From: Pseudomonas grandcourensis
Lineage (GTDB): Bacteria; Pseudomonadota; Gammaproteobacteria; Pseudomonadales; Pseudomonadaceae
Direction: 5' to 3'
DNA length: 64,000 nt
Assembly: GCF_039909015.1 (NCBI RefSeq)
Contig: NZ_CP150919.1
Coordinates: 3,448,501-3,512,500 of the forward strand
The translations under genes were made by a program, and so were the position numbers. Shown one piece after another: positions 8,265 to 16,066 of this stretch. The notes below the pieces were generated by a model. The model made no database searches. It was given only the letters and a program-made list of their open reading frames with translations, and had not been told where the DNA came from. Within the stretch, counting starts at the first letter, position 1; each line of letters starts with the position of its first letter.

Positions 8265-9683
8265 TTAACCTCTCTCTTTCATTCCCAAACGCTTAATAGA
8301 GTGCATCCGCTCTTGGTCATGAGAGTGGTAATAAGTGTCTTGGGTAGTACTCAGGTTACTGTGGCGTAGATCTAGCTGCAGATCCTTGGCTTTGCGAAAG
8401 GGCGCATCGAAGGTCGCAGAGGTGTGTCTAAGCCAATGGGCTGACGCCGATCGCAGGCTGTTCATCTCATACGCCTCACGATCTTCTGATTTCATTTTGG
8501 CTAACGCATTGTCGAAGACGGATTGGAGGAGGGTACGCACTTGCCGTCCAGAAAGGCCCGACCTTCCATTTAGGGTCGTTAGCAAAGGTGTCTGCTCGTT
8601 TTCCTCAGGCAACTCCGACAATCCGAGGAATACACGGTAGCGTTTCAGGTGCTGATTGATGTATTCGTCCCGAACCGCAACTTTCCCAGCTTTATTTCCT
8701 TTGCCGATGACGTGGTACCACCAGTTACCCTCTGGATCCTGACGAAAATCTCCCATGCAGGGCTCCCAGTTAGCTCGTCCAACGAGATCGGAGATACGGA
8801 GGTACATAGCGAAAAGCGTGGCCAAGACGAAGAGGGTGCGTTCATGTCTCAATGGCTCGTCTTCTGCCATTGCCTCAGCCGTTTCAATAACGTAGTCCCA
8901 CTGCAGAGGAGTCAGCGCCCGGTTCTGGCCATCTCCTACAAGGTTGCCTGTGTAATCTTGCCTGTTTTTAACCAACCTAAAAGGGTTGAGGCTAACCAGG
9001 CCATCCTCCGCTAGGAACTCATAGAAGGAGCTGCAAACCGAAAAGATCTGGCTCATGGTTCCTTTCGATGCTGCATAGGCTGGGATAGGGTCGATCTGCC
9101 GGCTATCTTTCTGATTCTTTTGGCTAAAGGGTTTCCAGTTAGGATTCGGTACTTCTGGAAACTCCACTGCGGTCTCAGGATCCTTGTTGGTGATGAAGCG
9201 GCCACGTGTCACATGGCCAATCCACTCTGAAGGTGGGTTTCGGCAAAATTTCAAATAGGCTTCGGCGTCTTGCCGCTTGAGCTGGAAGATTGATTTTTTT
9301 CTTACAATCAAAGCCCACAGAAGCAATCGTTCAACGTGAGTCCTATACGAGTTAAATGTTTGGTCGCTACTTTCATAGGTGCGTAAAAAAGAACGTACAG
9401 TCTGATAACCGGCAACTGCATCCAGGCCGCTATCGAAACTGCTTACATAGTTTCTCACGAATCTGATAGACGAACCTTCGCATGTAAAGTCCTGATCCAA
9501 GAAAGACTCAAAAGTTTCAAATAACGGTTTTGGCTCAGAAGGCATTTTGGTTACCGATTTCGACGTTTGAGAACTTCCAGTTCTGACAGTTACTGGAAGT
9601 TTGCAACTCCCCTCGCACGATGGGCTCGGAAGGTTGCGAGCAACGTAGACCCTAGCCCCTCGATCCAATTTTTTCAACACCAT
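8265..9683 (-). CDS. Tyrosine recombinase / site-specific integrase (long form)
   Basis: This is a second integrase, 472 residues from the longest start; an ATG at 9545 (MPSEPKPLF) would give 426 residues. Recognisable homology begins around there, so the shorter form is plausible. The core-binding domain includes TFNSYRTHVERLLLWAL. In the catalytic domain are Arg in FAMYLRISDLVG, Lys in VIGKGNKAGK, HWLRHTSATF (HxxR) and DLRHSNLSTTQDTYY (final His and nucleophile Tyr). The gene converges on the helicase, closing the recombinase-bracketed cassette. Its upstream side is the 1-kb repeat-bearing non-coding block, a natural place for attachment or recombinase-binding sites. Neither start has a strong Shine-Dalgarno sequence. 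Confidence 0.9.
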   Translation of the reverse strand: MVLKKLDRGARVYVARNLPSPSCEGSCKLPVTVRTGSSQTSKSVTKMPSEPKPLFETFESFLDQDFTCEGSSIRFVRNYVSSFDSGLDAVAGYQTVRSFLRTYESSDQTFNSYRTHVERLLLWALIVRKKSIFQLKRQDAEAYLKFCRNPPSEWIGHVTRGRFITNKDPETAVEFPEVPNPNWKPFSQKNQKDSRQIDPIPAYAASKGTMSQIFSVCSSFYEFLAEDGLVSLNPFRLVKNRQDYTGNLVGDGQNRALTPLQWDYVIETAEAMAEDEPLRHERTLFVLATLFAMYLRISDLVGRANWEPCMGDFRQDPEGNWWYHVIGKGNKAGKVAVRDEYINQHLKRYRVFLGLSELPEENEQTPLLTTLNGRSGLSGRQVRTLLQSVFDNALAKMKSEDREAYEMNSLRSASAHWLRHTSATFDAPFRKAKDLQLDLRHSNLSTTQDTYYHSHDQERMHSIKRLGMKERG

Positions 9684-10668
9684 GTAGAAGCAAAAATATT
9701 TACTCGCCAGATTGACACTTTTGGACTTTTACATTAGCGCTCCTGAGAGTGTGTGTAATTATCTATATATTGCCACGAAAGTTTTCCGTCAAATTATTTT
9801 AGGTTTATTGCCACACCACCCAAACATATGGCATAAATTTAACAACTATATATTTATATGTGAATTGACAGCGCACGAATCAAGTCACCGGAAAGTCGCA
9901 TCTTTATCTTCAAAGAAAGGTTCTGCGGATAGTCGCTTTTTTATTTGAAGATCACCGTAAGCCCCACTTTTAATGGGTTACGGAGTCGACGGTGGCAAAT
10001 ACCTGCCTGGAAAGTCGCGTTTTTATTTAATGGATCACCGAAATGTTTTCTTCTGAATAAAGTCTGCCTGGGACTAGGCTGCGCAATCAGAAGCAGTACG
10101 AATGCCAACGGATTCGGGCGTCTATGCGTTATTTGCGCGCCGGATGGGCGTTGCCGCGAGTAGCCCACTGGGCGGTGCGCCGCCGGGAAAGGCGCATCAA
10201 AGGCTTTAAAATAACGGTGCTGGGAAGTCGCAATATTTCGTTGAGCAAGCGGTATACCATTGTTTTACATAGATTTTTATACGTGCGTCCAGATCTGTTC
10301 GTCTAAGAGCTGTCGCACAATTCCTCGTCAGAGGTTTTGCTATTCCCTGAATGGAAGAATCATGAAAGTCTTTTAATTTCAGTAGGTTATAATTTTCACT
10401 CTTAGTGAGCAGTCGCATCATATCGTCAGAAAAAAGCGATCTCACAACTAGCAATCCTTACGCAGCCCAATGAAATCAATGGGTTCGGCGAAGAGACGTC
10501 TGGAGTCGCATCAAATAGCGATTGCCGCAGCAGACCGGAGATGCGGCGCAGTTGCCCATGCTTGTCCTTTTCATCTACGTTCAACTGTCAGAAGCGAGCT
10601 TGTCGAATCAAGGGGTTACGACGCTCATGAACATATCTAACATAGCCTCTGGTTTAACATAATATACA
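9684..10668. other. AT-rich non-coding block with dispersed AGTCGC repeats
   Basis: About 1 kb carries no credible gene; the small frames on both strands lack starts, ribosome sites and family features. The consensus GGAWAGTCGCNTTTTTAT recurs at 9890-9907, 9927-9944 and 10009-10026, with a weaker copy at 10222-10239. The second and third copies are each followed by GATCACCG, at 9950-9957 and 10033-10040. Isolated AGTCGCAT cores also occur near 10411 and 10504. The block lies directly upstream of the long integrase and could hold recombinase-binding or attachment sites. That function is inferred. Confidence 0.5.
9890..10026 (+). repeat. Three-copy degenerate direct repeat (GGAWAGTCGC..TTTTTAT)
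   Basis: Copies start at 9890, 9927 and 10009 and match over about 18 bp. Spacing is irregular (37 and 82 bp), which argues against a CRISPR or ordinary tandem repeat and fits protein-binding sites or relics of repeated insertion. A fourth, weaker copy starts at 10222. Confidence 0.55.
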
Positions 10669-10733
10669 TTACACGTAATACGATATTGCCAGATTGACCC
10701 CGACACACACAGATCTTGAAGCACGCAACCACC

Positions 10734-11196
10734 TCATCCTCGCGTCAGCTTTTCGATCAATGCCCAATGCTCGGGAAACTGCTGTCCGAGCTTTTGCCGG
10801 TCGCCCATTTCCATATCCTGCTGCGCCGTGCATCACCTGTGAAGCTTTCCAGATGCCGCCGGGCACGTGCAGCTGCAAGCATTGTGCGGCGAGAACATCG
10901 TGGCCCATCACGACGGTTTTCAATGTGCCGTCCGGAAAAATCAGCGTGTACTGAATCGGATCGCCCAGATGATAGTAATGAACGATGTCTGACTGGTTGA
11001 GATGGAAATGGCCTATCGGAGAATTCTGGGTCAATAGATAGAAAATCGACGTCATGCAATGCCGTTGACCACCCGCAGTTACAACCATGTTCTGGTCGTC
11101 CGATTGGTAGGTTCTGCGAAAGAATCCGCCTTCGATATGGGGCTCAAGGCCCAGGGCTTTGATAATTTCTCCAATTTTCAGGGTGCATTGAGTCAT
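10734..11196 (-). pseudogene. Cupin_5 (DUF985)-type protein, frameshifted by a deletion
   Basis: The frame from the ATG at 11196 (MTQCTLKIGEIIKALGL) encodes a typical DUF985 cupin: HIEGGFFRRTYQSDD, then TSIFYLL, then HFHLNQSDIVHYYHLGDP, then LHVPGGIWKAS. An in-frame ATG at 11253 is also available. After WKAS the frame runs into an unrelated Arg-rich tail and continues to 10669. A different frame over the same bases reads MEMGDRQKLGQQFPEH and ALIEKLTRG, then stops at 10734-10736. That is the expected C-terminus of the family. Only about nine codons separate the two parts, where roughly twenty are expected. A small out-of-frame deletion near 10820-10845 is therefore the likely lesion. The gene sits at the island/core boundary. 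Confidence 0.7.
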
Positions 11197-11252
11197 TTGT
11201 CGTGCGCCTCTCACTTGTGATTTTGGTAACACATTTGCAGTATTTGACGACA

Positions 11253-11284
11253 TAACTCGACTAAATAGTGCTTTAGTCGAGTTA
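11253..11284. promoter_or_regulatory. Perfect 13-bp inverted repeat (candidate operator)
   Basis: The arms TAACTCGACTAAA (11253-11265) and TTTAGTCGAGTTA (11272-11284) are exact complements separated by six bases. The site lies in the divergent space between the decayed cupin gene and the plus-strand membrane-protein gene, just upstream of the cupin start. No run of T follows, so an operator for a dimeric repressor fits better than a terminator. No regulator gene lies next to it. Confidence 0.5.
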
Positions 11285-11413
11285 GCTTTTACTCTGGCTC
11301 GAAGCCGTACCAGAAATCCGGTCGACTTCCCTTCCCCTCAGTCTCAGCTAAGTTTCGATCCGTATCGTCTCCCTTGCGCAACTTCGGCGCTGCTCAGGAG
11401 AGGCAACCCGCCC

Positions 11414-12178
11414 ATGAAACCCGTTACAGCCGGATGGCTCAACAAAGTACCCGAGGTGACGCTGTCATTCTGGGTGATCAAGATCCTGTCCACGACCGTG
11501 GGTGAAACCGGCGCGGACTTCCTCGCCGTCGATGCCGGCCTTGGCCTGGGCTGGACCAGCCTCGGCATGGCGACATTGCTGGCCATCGCCCTGTTCATAC
11601 AGATGCGCAAAAGCGCCTGTTCGCCCTGGATCTACTGGCTGACCGTGGTGCTGGTAAGCATCGTCGGGACCCAGCTCACCGACATCCTGACCGACGTTCT
11701 CGATGTCAGCCTGTACACCAGCACGGCGGTGTTTTCTGTGTTGCTGGCACTGAATTTTCTGGTCTGGTACCGGATGGAGCACAACCTGTCGATCCGCGAG
11801 ATCGTCACCCCGCGCCGGGAATGGTTCTACTGGACGACCGTGCTCTGCACCTTTGCCCTCGGCACGGCCGGCGGTGACCTGGCCACCGAGGCACTGGGCC
11901 TGGGTTTCACCCTCGGCGCCGTGATTTTCGCCGCGCTGCTCGCCGCGACCCTGGTGGCCTGGCGCCTGGGCGCCAATGTGGTACTGGCCTTCTGGATCGC
12001 CTACATCCTGACCCGTCCGTTCGGTGCTTCTCTGGGCGACTTGCTGACCCAGTCCAAGACCTACGGAGGCCTCGGCATGGGCGCCACCTGGACCAGCGCG
12101 ATCTTCCTGTGCGTCATCGTCCTGTTGGTTGCTGTCGCGCAGATGAGCGTCGGCAACCGCAATTCCGTTACTGAGTAA
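11414..12178 (+). CDS. COG4705-type multi-pass membrane protein
   Basis: This 254-residue inner-membrane protein has about eight hydrophobic helices. The same short motif recurs four times: KILSTTVGETGADFL, IVGTQLTDILTDVL, ALGTAGGDLATEAL and ILTRPFGASLGDLL. Each repeat has a small-residue kink followed by an acidic residue within the membrane, so the protein looks like an internally repeated transporter-like or sensor-like fold. I recognise this architecture as the uncharacterised COG4705 membrane-protein family. GGAGAGG precedes the ATG. It is followed by a lipoprotein and an OmpR-type two-component pair in the same direction, so a shared regulon is likely. The substrate is unknown. Confidence 0.8.
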   Translation: MKPVTAGWLNKVPEVTLSFWVIKILSTTVGETGADFLAVDAGLGLGWTSLGMATLLAIALFIQMRKSACSPWIYWLTVVLVSIVGTQLTDILTDVLDVSLYTSTAVFSVLLALNFLVWYRMEHNLSIREIVTPRREWFYWTTVLCTFALGTAGGDLATEALGLGFTLGAVIFAALLAATLVAWRLGANVVLAFWIAYILTRPFGASLGDLLTQSKTYGGLGMGATWTSAIFLCVIVLLVAVAQMSVGNRNSVTE

Positions 12179-12206
12179 CCTTTAAATAGCCCATCAAGGA
12201 AACGTC

Positions 12207-12641
12207 ATGCGCCCTTTTCAAAACATCATTCGACACGTCGCCATTGTCTCGTCGATCTTCCTCCTCAGCATTGCTGCCGGCTGCTCGAAGCCTGCCGACA
12301 AGCCTGCTGCGGGCACCCAGTCCGGTGCAATGAATGCACAAACCCAATCCGGTTCAAAACTGGGTGACCTGTCCGAGTTCCGCACCATCGCCGCCGACGT
12401 TGCCACGATCGTCGATAAAAATGACTTGCCGGGCGCGAAAGCCCGCATCAAGGACCTGGAGAGCGCCTGGGACTCCGCCGAAGCCGGTATCAAGCCGCGC
12501 GCCGCCAGCGACTGGCATGTAGTGGACAAGGCCATTGACCGCGCGCTCGACGCCTTGCGTGCCGGCAATCCGCAACAGAGCGATTGCAAAGCCCGCATGG
12601 ACGAGCTGATGAAGGCCTTCGATTCGATGAAAGGCGCGTAA
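12207..12641 (+). CDS. Small lipoprotein
   Basis: This 144-residue protein has a lipoprotein signal peptide. A hydrophobic stretch runs into [10 protein letters not shown], with the lipidated Cys at about residue 26, followed by a low-complexity Ala/Gln/Ser linker. The mature part is a short helical domain with repeated Lys/Asp/Ala ([32 protein letters not shown], continuing to [14 protein letters not shown]) that resembles helical periplasmic chaperone-like domains. AAGGA precedes the ATG. It lies 28 bp after the membrane-protein gene, so it is probably co-transcribed with it. A strong terminator follows before the response regulator gene. Confidence 0.8.
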   Translation: MRPFQNIIRHVAIVSSIFLLSIAAGCSKPADKPAAGTQSGAMNAQTQSGSKLGDLSEFRTIAADVATIVDKNDLPGAKARIKDLESAWDSAEAGIKPRAASDWHVVDKAIDRALDALRAGNPQQSDCKARMDELMKAFDSMKGA

Positions 12642-12681
12642 TAACCGGGCGGACAAACGCCGGGACAGGTGCTTCAATACA

Positions 12682-12715
12682 GGCGCGACGGTCATGACCG
12701 CCGCGCCTTTTTTTT
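12682..12715 (+). terminator. Rho-independent terminator between lipoprotein and response regulator genes
   Basis: A GC-rich hairpin (GGCGCG ... CGGTCATGACCG ... CGCGCC) is followed by eight or more T. The T run ends directly at the GGAG ribosome site of the response regulator gene (12717-12720), so the hairpin sits where an attenuator would. Confidence 0.85.
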
Positions 12716-12726
12716 CGGAGCGGGAC

Positions 12727-13392
12727 ATGCGCATATTACTGGTCGAAGATGACCCGATGATCGGGGACGCCATCCAGGGCGCGCTGAGTGATGCGAGCTA
12801 TGCGACCGACTGGGTGAAAAACGGCCTTACCGCACTCTCGGCACTGGAGACCCAGCCCTACGACCTGGTGCTGCTGGACCTCGGGCTTCCAGGCAAGGAC
12901 GGGCTCGATGTACTCGACAGCATTCGCGCCCGCAACAACCCGGTGCCCCTGCTGATCATCACCGCCCGGGACAGTCTTGACGACCGCCTGCGCGGCCTTG
13001 ACGGTGGCGCGGACGACTACTTGCTCAAACCCTTCGACATGGCCGAACTGTTGGCCCGTATGCGCGCCGTGCTGCGCCGCAAAGGCGGTAGCGCCCAGTC
13101 ATTGCTGGACAACGGCGTGGTGGCACTGGACCTGGTGTCGAAACAGGCGAGCACTGCCGAAAACCCCGACGTGCAACTGTCCAGCCGCGAGTTCGCCCTG
13201 TTACAGGCCCTGTTGATCCGCCCGGGGGCGATCCTCTCGCGCAGCGAACTCGAGGACCGTCTCTACGGTTGGGGCAATGAAGTGGAAAGCAATGCCGTGG
13301 AGTTTCTGATTCATTCGCTGCGACGCAAGTTGGGCAACCATGTCATCAAGAACGTCAGGGGTATGGGATGGATGGTTTCAAAAAGCGCTTGA
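12727..13392 (+). CDS. OmpR/QseB-family response regulator
   Basis: This 221-residue protein starts at the ATG at 12727 (MRILLVEDDP), with GGAG six bases upstream. The receiver domain spans about 1-115, with acidic pocket E7/D8/D9, phospho-acceptor D51 (LVLLDLGLPG), Thr in LLIITARD and Lys in DDYLLKPF. The winged-helix DNA-binding domain spans about 125-220 (LSSREFALLQALL, then VEFLIHSLRRKLG, then VRGMGWMV). It overlaps the downstream kinase gene by 25 bp and so forms a classical two-component operon. The layout resembles QseB/PmrA-type regulators, which respond to envelope or cation signals, but the actual target genes cannot be read here. The adjacent membrane and lipoprotein genes are reasonable candidates. 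Confidence 0.92.
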   Translation: MRILLVEDDPMIGDAIQGALSDASYATDWVKNGLTALSALETQPYDLVLLDLGLPGKDGLDVLDSIRARNNPVPLLIITARDSLDDRLRGLDGGADDYLLKPFDMAELLARMRAVLRRKGGSAQSLLDNGVVALDLVSKQASTAENPDVQLSSREFALLQALLIRPGAILSRSELEDRLYGWGNEVESNAVEFLIHSLRRKLGNHVIKNVRGMGWMVSKSA

Positions 13393-14726
13393 GCGACTCG
13401 GTGCAGGTACGGCTGTCGGTCGCACTGTCGCTGGCCATCCTGATCGTGGCGGTGCTGGCCGGGATATTCGCGTTCGTCTCCGCCCTCGACGAGGTCCACG
13501 AAATGCAGGACGAAACCCTGCGTCATGTGGCGGTCCTGTTCGATCGGCAACAGATGACACTGCACTACCCCGCCGCTGAAAAATTCGCCGGCGACGACGA
13601 AGAGTCCAGGGTCATCGTTCAATACTTGGCTGACAGCAGCAAAGCCGTCGGCAACAACGACGACAGCGTCCTGCCACTGCCCTTCCCCACGACGCTGGCC
13701 GATGGTTTGTCGACCTTGAGTATCGCCGGCGAAGACTTTCGCGCGCTGGTCAGGACCACTGCCCGTGGCGAGCGGATCGTTGTCGCGCAGGAGACGGGGG
13801 TTCGCGACAAGGAGGCACGCGAGAGTGCCCTGCGCAGCTTGCTGCCGTTTCTGATTCTGTTTCCGGTGCTGTTGCTGGTGGTCAGTGATCTGGTGCGCAA
13901 GCTGTTTCGCCCGATTGCCATTCTCTCCGGAGAAATAGATCGACGGGACAAACAGGCCCTGCACCCGATCAACGAACAACACCTGCCCACCGAGATCCGC
14001 CCTTTCGTCGTGGCCATCAATCGCTTGCTGGCGCGGGTTGCGCAGTCCATGGAAACCCAGCGTCGCTTCATCGCCGACGCCGCCCACGAACTGCGCTCGC
14101 CCTTGACAGCCCTGTCGCTGCAAGCCGAACGACTGAAAGCCACGCCCATGCCGACGCAAGCCGTCGAGCGCCTGCTGCCGCTGTCCCGCGGCATCGATCG
14201 CAGCAGAAAACTGATCGACCAGTTGCTGGCCCTGGCCGCCGCACAATCGAACGCCGAGCGACCGCAGGCCACGGTTTCGGTGCATGAGATCTATCGACAG
14301 GTACTGGAGGATCTGTTGCCACTGGCGGAGCGCAAGCACATCGACATCGGTGTTGAAAGCACCGAAGACGTGCAGGTCGTCATCAACGAAATGGACCTGC
14401 TGATTCTGGTGAAGAACCTGGCGGACAACGCGATCCGCTACACCCCAAGTGGCGGACGCGTCGACCTGTCGGTGGAGCAGGTGCAAGGCACCGTGATCTT
14501 TCAGGTCAAGGATTCCGGCCCTGGTATTACGGCCGATGAGCAGATGCGCGTGTTTGACCCGTTCTATCGCAGCGTGGGAACAGAGGAAGCAGGCTCCGGG
14601 TTGGGCTTGTCCATCGTCAGGGCCATTGCCGAGCGTACGGGCGCTCGGGTGCGCCTGGGTTTCTCGGATGAGACGAACAAGCGCGGCTTATGTGTCTCGA
14701 TCGAGTTGAAAAGAAGCTCAGGTTAA
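13368..14726 (+). CDS. QseC-like sensor histidine kinase
   Basis: This is a 452-residue membrane kinase. The first membrane helix spans about 17-40, a periplasmic sensor region about 41-155, and the second membrane helix about 157-180. A HAMP-like linker follows. The dimerisation domain has H240 in FIADAAHELRSPLTAL. The ATPase domain has the N-box LAVILVKNLADNAIRYTP-like stretch (LVKNLADNAIRYTP), G1 VKDSGPGI and G2 GSGLGLSIV. It phosphorylates the response regulator encoded just upstream, with which it overlaps. No distinctive metal-binding motif is visible in the sensor domain, so the signal is not assigned. Confidence 0.92.
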   Translation: MDGFKKRLSDSVQVRLSVALSLAILIVAVLAGIFAFVSALDEVHEMQDETLRHVAVLFDRQQMTLHYPAAEKFAGDDEESRVIVQYLADSSKAVGNNDDSVLPLPFPTTLADGLSTLSIAGEDFRALVRTTARGERIVVAQETGVRDKEARESALRSLLPFLILFPVLLLVVSDLVRKLFRPIAILSGEIDRRDKQALHPINEQHLPTEIRPFVVAINRLLARVAQSMETQRRFIADAAHELRSPLTALSLQAERLKATPMPTQAVERLLPLSRGIDRSRKLIDQLLALAAAQSNAERPQATVSVHEIYRQVLEDLLPLAERKHIDIGVESTEDVQVVINEMDLLILVKNLADNAIRYTPSGGRVDLSVEQVQGTVIFQVKDSGPGITADEQMRVFDPFYRSVGTEEAGSGLGLSIVRAIAERTGARVRLGFSDETNKRGLCVSIELKRSSG

Positions 14727-14889
14727 ATATCTATGTATCACCGTGTGTCAATGCGAGATCTTGATACACAGACTTTCAACCGGCCGACGATTGGACACAG
14801 GCCAGATACGTTGCCGCGTTTCAATGCAAGCAAGGTTTGAAGGGGCACAGACCGGACCCCTGACCCATGGCTGGTAATGGAGACATCCC

Positions 14890-15957
14890 ATGAAGATGGC
14901 ACTGCGCAACAGCAACACCGGCAAGACTCGCCGCCACCTGGTCGGCCCTTCGATTCTCGCGCTCACCCTGTTTGGCGTGCTCGGCGCGGCCCAAGCGCAA
15001 ACGGCCGCCACCGCGCAGCCAGCGGCGACCCCTGCCGCCACCACGCAGGCGGCGCCCTCGCCGTTCGGCCCGCTCAAGCATGTCAACGCCGGGCTGCTGA
15101 ACGTGGCGTACGCCGAAACTGGCCCGGCCAACGGGCCAGTGGTGATCCTGCTGCACGGCTGGCCGTACGACATTCACAGCTATGACGAAGTCGCGCCGTT
15201 GCTCGCCGCCAAGGGCTATCGGGTGCTGATGCCTTATGCGCGCGGCTATGGCGATACGCGTTTCCTGTCCGTAGAAACCGAGCGCAATGGTCAGCCGGCT
15301 GCGCTGGCCAGTGATGTCATCGACTTCATGGATGCCCTGAATATCAAACAAGCGGTGCTCGGTGGCTATGACTGGGGTGCGCGTTCGGCCGACATCGTCT
15401 CGGCGCTGTGGCCGGAACGGGTCAAGGCGTTGGTCTCGGTCAGCGGTTATCTGATCGGCAACCAGGCGGCCGGCAAGAACCCGCTGCCCCCCAAGGCGGA
15501 ATTGCAGTGGTGGTATCAGTTCTACTTCGCCACTGACCGCGGACGCGCCGGTTACGAGAGAAACACCCATGACTTCGCCAAGCTGATCTGGCAACTGGCT
15601 TCGCCGAAATGGGCGTTCGATGACGCCACCTTCGACCGCAGCGCCAGGGCACTGGATAACCCGGACCATGTCGACATCACCGTGTTCAACTACCGCTGGC
15701 GCCTGGGCCTGGTCCAGGGTGAAAGCCGATACGAAGCGCTGGAACAGAAACTGGCCACGGCGCCGTCCATCAGCGTGCCGACCATCACCCTTGAAGGCGA
15801 TGCCAACGGCGCACCGCACCCTGCCCCCGAGGACTATGCCAAGCGCTTTACCGGCAAGTACGAATTCCGGCTGATCAACGGCGGCATCGGCCACAACCTG
15901 CCGCAAGAAGCTCCGCAGGCGTTCGCCAAGGCGGTGATTGATGCGGATCATCTTTGA
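14890..15957 (+). CDS. Exported alpha/beta hydrolase (epoxide hydrolase/dehalogenase-like)
   Basis: This 355-residue protein starts with an export signal (SILALTLFGVLGAAQAQ, cleavage near residue 37) and an Ala/Thr/Pro-rich linker. An alpha/beta-hydrolase fold follows. The oxyanion HGWP motif is at 89-92. The nucleophile elbow GGYDWGARS places Asp161 where epoxide hydrolases and haloalkane dehalogenases use Asp rather than Ser. The catalytic His lies in NGGIGHNLPQEAP near the C-terminus. The Asp nucleophile suggests hydrolysis of an epoxide, haloalkane or similar ester intermediate in the periplasm. The substrate is unknown. GGAG lies eight bases before the ATG. The gene stands alone, about 110 bp before the DUF1254 gene. 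Confidence 0.85.
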   Translation: MKMALRNSNTGKTRRHLVGPSILALTLFGVLGAAQAQTAATAQPAATPAATTQAAPSPFGPLKHVNAGLLNVAYAETGPANGPVVILLHGWPYDIHSYDEVAPLLAAKGYRVLMPYARGYGDTRFLSVETERNGQPAALASDVIDFMDALNIKQAVLGGYDWGARSADIVSALWPERVKALVSVSGYLIGNQAAGKNPLPPKAELQWWYQFYFATDRGRAGYERNTHDFAKLIWQLASPKWAFDDATFDRSARALDNPDHVDITVFNYRWRLGLVQGESRYEALEQKLATAPSISVPTITLEGDANGAPHPAPEDYAKRFTGKYEFRLINGGIGHNLPQEAPQAFAKAVIDADHL

Positions 15958-16066
15958 GGTCGATCTGACGTCCAAGCGCCTGCGCTGAGCAGCACCGGGG
16001 TAAAGATGAGCTATCTTGAAAGCGACTCACCTGCATCAGGTGACTGCCAACCAGTAAGGACGCTTC

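Noticed and set aside
9885..10520. CRISPR array
   Set aside because: Repeat copies are degenerate, spacers are of widely different length, and no cas genes are present.
13311..14486. 391-codon minus-strand frame antisense to the sensor kinase
   Set aside because: The kinase has full H, N and G boxes; the antisense frame is Gln/His-rich noise.
14734..14768. TGTATCA / TGATACA inverted repeat after the kinase gene as an operator or terminator
   Set aside because: Seven-base arms with a 21-base loop and no T-tract; chance is a sufficient explanation.
14821..15975. 384-codon minus-strand frame antisense to the alpha/beta hydrolase
   Set aside because: The hydrolase has a signal peptide and catalytic motifs, and the antisense frame has none.
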